From: Chloracidobacterium sp. UBA3360 | GTDB lineage: Bacteria > Acidobacteriota > Blastocatellia > Pyrinomonadales > Pyrinomonadaceae | Length of the DNA stretch: 14,790 bases | Direction: 5' to 3' | Assembly (NCBI GenBank): GCA_002360555.1 | Contig: DEQS01000095.1 | Coordinates: 34,923-49,712, forward strand | Part shown: piece after piece, positions 1 to 5,410 of the stretch | Layout: the number at the start of each line of letters is the position of its first letter | Position numbering within the stretch: the first letter of the stretch is position 1 | The notes under the pieces: generated by a model | The model's input: only the letters and a program-made list of their open reading frames with translations | What the model was told of the DNA's origin: nothing | Database searches by the model: none | Translations under genes and position numbers: made by a program

Positions 1-29
1 GCAGCCGCGACAGTAACTGTGCTTTTCAT
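1..29 (-). CDS. Start of a minus-strand gene leaving the window (N-terminus only)
   Basis: An ATG on the minus strand at 29-27 opens a frame read toward base 1, giving MKSTVTVAA before the window ends. The start is supported by a good ribosome binding site: AGGTGA at 41-36, six bases from the ATG, within GTGAGGTG. A promoter-like pair lies further upstream at 106-79. The nine residues (a Lys followed by small and hydrophobic residues) could begin a signal peptide, but this is far too little to assign a product. Confidence 0.5.
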
Positions 30-78
30 GTTATTTCACCTCACGCAAAATTATTGCTGATCGAGTGTTTACGCCGTA

Positions 79-106
79 ATTATAACAACAACCCGCCCCG
101 AAACAA
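79..106 (-). promoter_or_regulatory. Likely sigma70-type promoter for the leftmost minus-strand gene
   Basis: On the minus strand TTGTTT (106-101) is followed after 16 bases by a perfect TATAAT (84-79). Transcription would start near 72, leaving a leader of about 43 bases before the ATG at 29, which carries a good ribosome binding site. A short inverted pair, AGTGA at 106-110 and TCACT at 117-121, overlaps the upstream edge of the -35 and could be an operator. This is a match to consensus only. Confidence 0.4.
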
Positions 107-190
107 GTGAGATTCGTCACTAAACCTGCACACCTCAACCTAATCCCTGCTCTCGGAGTCTCGACTTTAGGCGGCGGCCGAACCCGGTTC

Positions 191-241
191 TTTTGGTCCG
201 GTCCGGACCAGGTGGACCAGGGTGGACCAACGTGGACCAAG
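191..241. repeat. TGGTCC/GGACCA hairpin-tandem repeat, copy A
   Basis: A TGGTCC arm (193-198) is followed by a GGTCC loop and then by a run of GGACCA units at 9-10 base spacing (about 204, 213, 223 and 234). The single TGGTCC can pair with any of the downstream GGACCA units, so several alternative hairpins are possible. The first 39 bases match 35 of 39 positions of the element at 7846-7884, and the change between the copies at the first loop leaves the first stem intact. It lies in a gene-poor stretch. No transposase or terminal repeats are near, so it looks like a dispersed non-coding repeat. Confidence 0.75.
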
Positions 242-251
242 ATTTGTCAGT

Positions 252-274
252 ACCGGGAGTCGTAGCGACCGGGG
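252..274. repeat. Short ACCGGG direct repeat around a small hairpin
   Basis: ACCGGGA (252-258) and ACCGGGG (268-274) flank GTCG-TAG-CGAC (259-269), a 4-bp stem with a 3-base loop. It sits ten bases after the GGACCA repeat and may be part of the same larger dispersed element. No second copy was found in this window, so repeat status is unproven. Confidence 0.22.
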
Positions 275-321
275 GATGCTTGTTTGCCCGACAATTTGCG
301 AGGTTAGCCCACGGCGTCGGC

Positions 322-357
322 GAAAACATAAAGCCCCGTGCGTGAGCACGGGGGCTT
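322..357 (-). terminator. Strong hairpin, probable rho-independent terminator on the minus strand
   Basis: CCCCGTGC (334-341) and GCACGGGG (346-353) form a perfect 8-bp stem around a 4-base loop. It is extended after a bulged G (354) by AAG/CTT at 331-333 and 355-357. Read on the minus strand the stem is followed by CTTTATGTTTT, a T-rich tail, whereas the plus-strand side is followed by GGGCTGATG with no T run. It therefore points to termination of leftward transcription, just past the decayed gene at 360-490. On the plus strand the loop would be a GUGA (GNRA) tetraloop. Confidence 0.5.
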
Positions 358-359
358 GG

Positions 360-490
360 GCTGATGTAGACCTCGAGCTGTGTGACGGGTATATCTCCCA
401 GTCGGTGCGGCGGATCGGGTGTTTGTCGCCGACGTGCTGGGTGTCGAGCATCGCCCAGCCGGTGGCGCGAGACGATCCCCGCGACCGCCG
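360..490 (-). pseudogene. Decayed C-terminal remnant of a minus-strand hypothetical gene
   Basis: The minus strand encodes RATGWAMLDTQHVGDK, then IRRTDWEIYP (about 470-387), and after a one-base shift PVTQLEVYI (about 388-362). The joined pattern 'VTGW(L/A)MxDxxH...RRTxWEIHPVTxxEV' resembles the end of a small secreted hypothetical family that I recall from Acidobacteria and other bacteria. A single missing base in the 'WEIHPV' stretch would explain the shift. A second shift near 472 would join an upstream GDRLA. No start codon or intact upstream part remains; an in-frame TAG lies at 499-497. A terminator-like hairpin follows directly, as expected at a former gene end. Family recognition is from memory of the motif, so it is moderate to low. 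Confidence 0.4.
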
Positions 491-518
491 AGCTAACTAA
501 TAAGGCGGCAATGCTCCC

Positions 519-552
519 TTTGCATGCAAAACGTCAGACGTTGTTAACACGT
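519..552. promoter_or_regulatory. Palindromes upstream of the universal stress protein gene
   Basis: TTTGCATGCAAA (519-530) is a perfect 12-base palindrome. A second site, ACG-T-TGTTAACA-CGT (538-552), is a palindrome with one extra base. Both lie 36-69 bases before the start at 588, where a promoter and operators are expected. No convincing -35/-10 pair was found (TATGCT at 559-564 is the best -10 and has a poor -35). Operator function is inference. Confidence 0.3.
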
Positions 553-587
553 TTGGAGTATGCTGAACATGTAGGAGGTATTTTATT

Positions 588-1052
588 ATGCGTATATTGA
601 TAGCCACGGACGGTTCGGAATTTAGCACGGCCGCAGTAAAAAAAGCGTGCGAATTTGTAGATCCCGCGAACGATACGGTCAAGGTCATATCGGTGCTCGA
701 GGATGTTCCGCCGATCGTTATCGATCCGACGGTGTTAAGTTCTGAGTATTACCAGACGATCGAGGACAACCTGCGCGAAATGGCCAGCCAGCATGTCGCC
801 GCCGCTACATTACTGATACAGCAACATTTTGATGGTAAGAGCGTCGATGTCTCCGGCGAGACGCTGCACGGTTTTGCCGACGAGAAGATCATCGAGGAAG
901 CCAGATCGTGGAAAGCCGACCTCATCGTTGTCGGTTCGCACGGACGCGGCTTTTGGGGCCGGCTGCTCGGATCGGTCTCGACCGGCGTCGTCCACCACGC
1001 CCCGTGTTCGGTGCTTGTCGTGCGACAACCTGAAGTTGAAACTGCTGAGTAA
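588..1052 (+). CDS. Universal stress protein (UspA-like, single domain)
   Basis: A 154-residue cytoplasmic protein of the Usp family, small Rossmann-like alpha/beta proteins that often bind ATP and modulate stress survival. The N-terminus, MRILIATDGSEFSTAAV, is the classic first strand with the conserved Asp at residue 8. The C-terminal nucleotide-binding signature GSHG (116-119), GS (128-129), then HHAPCSVLVVR is present. The usual motif is G-2x-G-9x-G-S/T; here only eight residues separate GSHG from GS, a one-residue deletion. The start is fixed by a strong ribosome binding site, AGGAGG at 573-578, nine bases before ATG. It stands alone: the next gene is convergent. Length is normal for the family. 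The client process cannot be told from sequence. Confidence 0.93.
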   Translation: MRILIATDGSEFSTAAVKKACEFVDPANDTVKVISVLEDVPPIVIDPTVLSSEYYQTIEDNLREMASQHVAAATLLIQQHFDGKSVDVSGETLHGFADEKIIEEARSWKADLIVVGSHGRGFWGRLLGSVSTGVVHHAPCSVLVVRQPEVETAE

Positions 1053-1193
1053 TATGTAGAACTGGTAAGGAGCAGAGCCGCGTTCAAAGCCGAGGAAACA
1101 TGAATAACTCCGGCTATGAAGATACTTGACGTATTGCGGCCCTGCTTGCGAATTAAATAGTTCTAATCGGACTGGAATCCCAAAACTCTGAGG

Positions 1194-1216
1194 TCTCGGT
1201 GTTCTCTGTGGCTGAT
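1194..1216. repeat. Half copy of the CTCTGTGG-type repeat
   Basis: TCTCGGTGTTCTCTGTGG followed by CTGATT resembles the right arm of the inverted repeat at 9897-9913 (TCTCTGTGTCTCTGTGG). Only this arm is seen; no matching ACCACAGAG arm lies to the left. It adjoins the 29-bp element at 1230-1258 in the 196-base convergent gap between the stress protein and the carboxylase, which otherwise holds no gene. Confidence 0.35.
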
Positions 1217-1229
1217 TTGGTGCAGGCTC

Positions 1230-1258
1230 GCCCTTACTTACGTGCGGGCTACTGACAC
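1230..1258 (-). repeat. 29-bp gene-end repeat, copy 1 (contains the carboxylase stop codon)
   Basis: This 29-base stretch matches 28 of 29 bases of 8389-8417. In minus-strand (mRNA) sense its core is GCCCGCACGTAAGTAAGGGC, able to form a 4-bp GCCC/GGGC stem, an internal loop, and AC/GU closing a GUAA (GNRA) tetraloop. Its left part, TGTCAGTAG, encodes the last two residues (Cys-Gln) and the stop of the carboxylase gene, so the element runs into the reading frame. Both copies lie in the same orientation at the end of a minus-strand gene. Confidence 0.75.
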
Positions 1259-2874
1259 GGAGGCAGAACGAATGCACCGATGTGCGGTTGGTTTGTATTC
1301 AGACAAGTCTGCAACGCTAGGATCAACGAATCGCGTAGATTTTCAGGTGTAACAATAGCATCTACGAGGCCACGAGCCGCGGCGTGTTTGGCGTCGAGTT
1401 CGCGGTCGTAGGTTTCGCGGACCTTTTCCATTTCGGCGAATATCTCGGGAGTAGGTTCTTTGCCCTCTTTTTTGAGCTTTTCGATCTGTGTGCCATAGAT
1501 CGCGACAGCGGCACTGTCGCCTTCCATCACGCCCATGCGGCCCGTCGGGAGCGAAAAGATAAAGTCCGGATCGAACCCCTGCCCCGCCATCGCGTAATAT
1601 CCGGCACCGGAAGCGTGGTTAACGGTCAGCACGATCTTTGGTACGGCGGCGGTCGCCATCGCCTCGACAAATCGGGCCCCGGCACGAATGATGCCCGAAT
1701 GTTCGGCCTCAGCCCCGACCATAAAGCCCGAAACGTCCTGCACAAACAGCAACGGCGTCGAATGGCGATTGCAGTTCTCAATAAAGTACGCTGTCTTTTC
1801 GGCCGATTCGGTATAAACGATCCCGCCAAAACGCGGCGGCGTTCCCGGCTTGCCTTTGGACATACCACGCGAGTTTGCGATCACGCCGACGAGGATCCCG
1901 CCGATCCGCGCCGTGCCGCAGATCATCTCTTTGGCAAAGTCTGCTTGAAACTCGTCCATCTCACCTTCGTCTAGGAACGTGTTGAGGACATCGTGCATGT
2001 CGTATGGGGCACGGTGGTCTTCGGGTAGAAGCTCGTAGAGCTTCGAGTGGTCAGTTGTCGGTGGTCGGTGGTCAGAAATAGAAACTCGCGTTAATTCTTT
2101 CGCAGGAAGTTCAGCAACTAGATCGCGGATCTTTTCGAGACACGTTTTGTCGTCTTTGGTTTTGTAGTGAGCCACACCCGAGACCGCATTGTGGGTTGCG
2201 GCTCCGCCGAGGGTTTCGTTGTCGATCGTCTGCCCGGTCGCACCTTTTACGAGATTTGCACCGCCGAGTCCCATGAACGAAGTCCCCTCCACCATCAGAA
2301 TCACATCGCTCAGAGCAGGCAGATATGCACCACCGGCGACGCACATTCCCATCACCGCCGAGATCTGCGGCACTTTCAAATAATGCCGCATGATCGAATT
2401 GTAATAAAAGATGCGTGCGGCCCCGTATTGCCCCGGGAAAACTCCGCCTTGATAAGGTAAATTGACGCCAGCACTATCGACCAAGTATATGATCGGCACG
2501 CGGTTACGCATCGCGATCTCTTGAGCACGCAGGATCTTTTTGATCGTTTCGGGATACCACGCCCCGGCCTTGATCGTCGCGTCATTGGCGACAACCACGC
2601 ATTCGCGGCCTTGTATCTTACCAACAACCGTTACAACCGCCGCTGCCGGGGCAGTTCCATCGTATTGGTCATAGGCAACAAGCAGGCCGATCTCTTGGGA
2701 AAAAGACTCTTTGTCTAAAAGGAGGTCGATCCGTTCGCGGGCGGTCAGCTTTCCCTGCTTGTGGATCTTTTCGATCTTGTCCGGTCCCCCGCCGAGTTTG
2801 AGCTTGTGCTCAAGACGGACGTATTCGTCCGTCAGCTTGTGGAGCCGGGATTGTTTGTCGGATGATAGTTTCAT
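1249..2874 (-). CDS. Acyl-CoA carboxylase carboxyltransferase (beta) subunit
   Basis: A 541-residue member of the biotin-dependent carboxyltransferase family (propionyl-/methylcrotonyl-/geranyl-CoA carboxylase beta, related to glutaconyl-CoA decarboxylase alpha). It transfers carboxyl from biotin to an acyl-CoA in the cytoplasm. Two crotonase-like domains are visible. The N-terminal oxyanion-hole region is MGMCVAGGAYLPALSD (175-190); the C-terminal one is NHASGAGYYAMAG (419-431), followed by GRMGVMEGDSAA. The N-terminal GKLTARERIDLLLD (41-54) is typical. The substrate cannot be fixed, and methylcrotonyl-CoA-like is only a guess. No biotin carboxylase/biotin carrier subunit is in the window, so the partner must be elsewhere. 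The ATG overlaps the TGA of the preceding ATP-grasp-like gene (ATGA), implying translational coupling. Oddities: residues 267-276 come from a 7-bp tandem DNA repeat, and the last two residues plus stop come from a dispersed repeat. Confidence 0.92.
   Translation of the reverse strand: MKLSSDKQSRLHKLTDEYVRLEHKLKLGGGPDKIEKIHKQGKLTARERIDLLLDKESFSQEIGLLVAYDQYDGTAPAAAVVTVVGKIQGRECVVVANDATIKAGAWYPETIKKILRAQEIAMRNRVPIIYLVDSAGVNLPYQGGVFPGQYGAARIFYYNSIMRHYLKVPQISAVMGMCVAGGAYLPALSDVILMVEGTSFMGLGGANLVKGATGQTIDNETLGGAATHNAVSGVAHYKTKDDKTCLEKIRDLVAELPAKELTRVSISDHRPPTTDHSKLYELLPEDHRAPYDMHDVLNTFLDEGEMDEFQADFAKEMICGTARIGGILVGVIANSRGMSKGKPGTPPRFGGIVYTESAEKTAYFIENCNRHSTPLLFVQDVSGFMVGAEAEHSGIIRAGARFVEAMATAAVPKIVLTVNHASGAGYYAMAGQGFDPDFIFSLPTGRMGVMEGDSAAVAIYGTQIEKLKKEGKEPTPEIFAEMEKVRETYDRELDAKHAAARGLVDAIVTPENLRDSLILALQTCLNTNQPHIGAFVLPPCQ
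2047..2074. repeat. Four 7-bp tandem repeats inside the carboxylase gene
   Basis: GTGGTCA, GTTGTCG, GTGGTCG and GTGGTCA follow one another without a gap (28 bases). On the coding (minus) strand they read as ACGACCACC-like units and encode SDHRPPTTDH (residues 267-276), an unusual low-complexity patch between the two carboxyltransferase domains. Because the unit is 7 bases, gain or loss of one unit would shift the frame. Confidence 0.8.
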
Positions 2875-4226
2875 TTCTCGGAGATGATAAACGTAGGAAC
2901 CATGCCGCCACCCGATGAGACATTGGCAAGCTCAGTGGATGACAGACGGGTGAACGCTGAACCGACCTTTCCGAGGAACAGCAGCGGATCTAGATCGACA
3001 AGCTGTTCGGTCAACGCCCAATTCCCTTCTTCGTCCGTGAACATCGGGAAAAATTCCTTCGCCGTCTTCACGCGCTCCTGAATTAGGTAATCGCCGGTCT
3101 TTAAGGCATGGGCAATGGCAACATCCCACTCGTCGGCGGTTGAATTCCAGCCAATATAGATCCCGGCACCGCCGTAGTCATCGTTGGGCTTTAGGACCAA
3201 TTTATTTGAATTTGCCCGTGTCCATTCAATGAGATCGATCGTCTCGCCATGATTCTCGGTTTTCTCGTCACGAAATACACGGGTCCACGGAATGTGCTTT
3301 GTGATCGCGGAAAGCTCTTCGTCGTTAAAAAGATGTTTGTAACGCTCGTTGGTCAGCACGGCGAAGACCGCTTTCTTATGCACGAGCTTGCCGCGAAAGC
3401 TGTTGACCATGCAGATCGCACCAGCCCGGTATGCGTCGAGCAGAGCAGGCTGCTCTTTCATTATTGGCAGATATTCGTTGACCAAAAGGCGTTTGTAAAC
3501 TATATCGATCTCGTTACCGTTGCATGAGAGCCGCGAGCCGTCGAATTTGAGTTCGCCGGGTGAACAGATGATCGACTTGTAACCCTTTGATTCAAAATAA
3601 TCACGGAAAAGCTCAAATTCTTTGATCGTCGGCAGGTCTTCGAGATCAACGATCGCGATCACCGGTTTGTGTGTCATCTCGCCGCCGCAAAACTCTTTGT
3701 AACATTCGAGCAGGACATCGAGCATCTTTGACGAGCCTTCGAGTGTCTGGATGTTGTAACGCTCGGCGAACTTTTCCATCACCGGCAACGCCCGAAATAT
3801 CTCCGACGCCGAATCAGAGAACGCAATTCCCGCAGGACTCTCGCCGTTTAGCTCAACATAGCTGTACGAATCTTCGGTGAGAAACGAATCGAGCCGAGAT
3901 GTCGGCGAAACGTGTGAATATTTTGGATCGATCTTTACTAGCTCTTTTTCGATCTCGGTGACGCCAAGTTCATCGAGTATAGCATCATCTGCAACAGCAG
4001 CGTCTTTTACCTTTTGCAAAGCTCCAAAGACCGTCTCGCACCTTTGCTTGACTAGGAGCCAATCGCTTTCCATCACAAAATGCGGCCGCAGATATGGTGA
4101 CAGCCGCCGACCGCCAAAGATAAGCTTTGAACTTTCAAGTTGCTCATCGAGCATCTGCTGCGAACGCGATGCGAGATCAGCGTCGGTGAGCAGATCGTGA
4201 TAATGTTCGACAGCTTCTTTTAGCAT
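2871..4226 (-). CDS. Circularly permuted ATP-grasp-like protein (glutathionylspermidine synthase-like fold)
   Basis: A 451-residue protein with the motif pattern of circularly permuted ATP-grasp enzymes, which form amide bonds from a carboxylate and an amine using ATP. Visible are ELNGESPAG (125-133), a substrate/ATP-site-like loop; DIVYKRLLVNEY (241-252), matching the family's 'DxVYRR' strand; VNSFRGKLVHKKAVFAVL (273-290); LKPNDDYGGAGIYIGW (345-360), a Lys plus Gly-rich nucleotide loop; and a terminal SGGGMVPTFI (438-447). There is no signal peptide, so it is cytoplasmic. It is third in a tight minus-strand operon, 8 bases after the EVE gene, and overlaps the carboxyltransferase start by ATGA. 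Assignment to the fold is fairly sure; substrate and reaction are unknown. No ribosome binding site is evident, fitting coupled translation. Confidence 0.7.
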   Translation of the reverse strand: MLKEAVEHYHDLLTDADLASRSQQMLDEQLESSKLIFGGRRLSPYLRPHFVMESDWLLVKQRCETVFGALQKVKDAAVADDAILDELGVTEIEKELVKIDPKYSHVSPTSRLDSFLTEDSYSYVELNGESPAGIAFSDSASEIFRALPVMEKFAERYNIQTLEGSSKMLDVLLECYKEFCGGEMTHKPVIAIVDLEDLPTIKEFELFRDYFESKGYKSIICSPGELKFDGSRLSCNGNEIDIVYKRLLVNEYLPIMKEQPALLDAYRAGAICMVNSFRGKLVHKKAVFAVLTNERYKHLFNDEELSAITKHIPWTRVFRDEKTENHGETIDLIEWTRANSNKLVLKPNDDYGGAGIYIGWNSTADEWDVAIAHALKTGDYLIQERVKTAKEFFPMFTDEEGNWALTEQLVDLDPLLFLGKVGSAFTRLSSTELANVSSGGGMVPTFIISEK

Positions 4227-4234
4227 AATGTGGC

Positions 4235-4633
4235 TTATTTGGACATACTGATGATCTCTTCGAATTCGTCCGGCGTGACGGGGCTGACCGACAATTGCGA
4301 TTGACGGAGCAGGCCAAGATTTGCGAGGGCAAGATTACCCTTTAGCTGGGCGAGCGTGACCGGTTTTTTAAGTGCCTTTACCGGTTTCAGCTCGACCGCG
4401 ATCCATTTTTCGTCGGTTGGATCGGGAAACTCCGCTTTTGAGACCGTTGCGATGCCAACCACCTCTTTGCCGATATTTGAGTGGTAAAAGAGTACCTTGT
4501 CGCCCTTTTTCATCGCCCGCAGATTATTGCGAGCCTGATAATTACGCACTCCGGTCCAATCGGTCGCACCGTCAGCGACAAAATCGTCCCACGAATACGC
4601 ATCAGGTTCTTGTTTAACCATCCAATAGTTCAT
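4235..4633 (-). CDS. EVE domain protein (PUA-like fold)
   Basis: A 132-residue EVE-domain protein, related to thymocyte nuclear protein 1 and PUA-like domains. Family members bind modified bases in DNA or RNA. The diagnostic N-terminus MNYWMVKQEPDAYSWDDF is followed by DWTGVRNYQARNNLRAMKKG (residues 25-44) and KVLFYHSN (46-53), all hallmarks of the family, then GIATV and a tail ending PVTPDEFEEIISM. The domain fills the protein. It sits 6 bases after the 194-residue gene and 8 bases before the ATP-grasp-like gene, so it is co-transcribed. No ribosome binding site is visible (AGAAATAGAAAAAT precedes the ATG). The ligand is unknown. Confidence 0.92.
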   Translation of the reverse strand: MNYWMVKQEPDAYSWDDFVADGATDWTGVRNYQARNNLRAMKKGDKVLFYHSNIGKEVVGIATVSKAEFPDPTDEKWIAVELKPVKALKKPVTLAQLKGNLALANLGLLRQSQLSVSPVTPDEFEEIISMSK

Positions 4634-4639
4634 ATTTTT

Positions 4640-5224
4640 CTATTTCTTCGCGTCGGCGGCTTTCTTATTCAGCCATTTTGCCCAGCGCTCAAGGATCGGG
4701 CGAAACGGTTTGAAGAGTTTTGCCCGGATGCTGCCTTCGGATTGCTTTTCGCTCCAGAGCTTGAGGTTCTTTTCGGCGTATTGACGGATCTGCGGCTCGA
4801 GACTGGTTCGTTTTACCGAGTGCCGCAGCGTCAGGTAATAATGCTGGCCGACGAGCGAAAAGATAAGTCCGGCGATGTTGCCCTTAAAACCGCTTTTGGC
4901 CATGAACTTTTTGACAAAACCCTCGGTCGGCTGCAGCAGAGCCGCCATCGACATCTCAAACCACGGTGCCTGATTTTGCACGCGCGGGTGATACAGCCCC
5001 GGCAGATCGCCCTTGACGGGGATGTCCATGTTCTTTAGCCGCGGGTCGGCGATGTAATCTACCAGCTTGATCTTTTCGACACCGCGATACTGCTCAACGG
5101 GCAGAAAATCGAGCACCTTGTTGATCGTCGCTTCGTAATCTTTGGGCAGCGGAAACGAAGCGGTGTTTTCGATGCGTATCTTTGTGATCTTCGCGGCCTT
5201 TTGACCGGCGGTTTCTATTGCCAT
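4640..5224 (-). CDS. Unrecognised 194-residue protein, first gene of the operon
   Basis: I do not recognise a named family. The protein starts with a basic stretch, has FPLPKDYEATINKVLDFLP (24-42), then LPGLYHPRVQNQAPWFEMSM (74-93), and a hydrophobic helix with IFSLVGQHYYLTLRH (121-135). It ends Lys/Trp/Arg-rich (residues 165-194). The layout is reminiscent of small zincin-type proteins in which that helix would read HExxH; here the positions are S-L-V-G-Q-H, so a catalytic site would be lost. That resemblance is a weak inference. No signal peptide is visible. It is the promoter-proximal gene of a four-gene unit (gaps of 6 and 8 bases, then an overlap). The ATG at 5224 has no ribosome binding site, and the best promoter match is only 12 bases upstream. 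Confidence 0.8.
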   Translation of the reverse strand: MAIETAGQKAAKITKIRIENTASFPLPKDYEATINKVLDFLPVEQYRGVEKIKLVDYIADPRLKNMDIPVKGDLPGLYHPRVQNQAPWFEMSMAALLQPTEGFVKKFMAKSGFKGNIAGLIFSLVGQHYYLTLRHSVKRTSLEPQIRQYAEKNLKLWSEKQSEGSIRAKLFKPFRPILERWAKWLNKKAADAKK

Positions 5225-5236
5225 ACTTAGGGGTTA

Positions 5237-5265
5237 ATTGTAAATCGTGTGCGGTAAATAGTAAA
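5237..5265 (-). promoter_or_regulatory. Candidate promoter for the four-gene minus-strand operon
   Basis: On the minus strand TTTACT (5265-5260) and TACAAT (5242-5237) are separated by exactly 17 bases, with 4/6 and 5/6 consensus matches. The start codon at 5224 is only 12 bases past the -10, so the transcript would have almost no leader. That would fit the absence of a ribosome binding site. The region is AT-rich, so chance matches are possible. Confidence 0.33.
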
Positions 5266-5308
5266 TCCGAGACATCATTGTGGCGTTAATGCGACATAAA
5301 AGACGTTT

Positions 5309-5343
5309 GCCACCGATCACACAGATCAAATCAGGGATAAATC
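5309..5343. repeat. Degenerate CGATCA/AGATCA/GGATAA tandem before lpxC
   Basis: Cores CGATCA (5314-5319), AGATCA (5323-5328) and GGATAA (5335-5340) recur at 9-12 base spacing in a GCCACCGATCACACAGATCA context. It resembles the widespread intergenic 'CACGGATTACACGGATTA' type of repeat, as I recall it. It lies in the divergent gap 5225-5410, whose only other recognisable content is the leftward promoter candidate. No clear lpxC promoter was found. Confidence 0.3.
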
Positions 5344-5410
5344 GAGGAAAATGACGGCATAAGCCAGTGGCACGGGGTTTGTAATGGGAATAGCGAACAA
5401 CACTGTGACC

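Noticed and set aside
222..600. Overlapping plus-strand open frames before the stress gene
   Set aside because: They lie over the GGACCA repeat, the terminator hairpin and the minus-strand relic, lack ribosome binding sites, and have Arg/Ser-rich compositions typical of antisense frames.
1078..1141. Nested GCCGC/GCGGC and AGCCGAG/CTCCGGCT pairings after the stress protein gene
   Set aside because: The inner stem has a bulge, the outer arms are only 5 bases, and no T run follows. A terminator or structured RNA cannot be supported.
810..1277. Minus-strand open frame of 155 codons crossing the stress gene and the convergent gap
   Set aside because: It is antisense to a well-supported gene, has no family resemblance, and overlaps the repeat at 1230-1258.
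1384..1974. Plus-strand 196-codon frame antisense to the carboxylase
   Set aside because: A shadow of the conserved carboxyltransferase on the other strand; the conserved motifs are all in the minus-strand frame.
5253..5265. GTAAATAGTAAAT also present before the gspE start on the minus strand (around 12586-12598)
   Set aside because: A short AT-rich string of 13 bases; in one case it is partly coding (end of gspF) and fixed by stop and start codons. Treated as coincidence.
5345..5359. Tiny leader frame ATG ACG GCA TAA after GAGG upstream of lpxC
   Set aside because: Three codons only, with no regulatory codons or attenuator structure; most likely chance.
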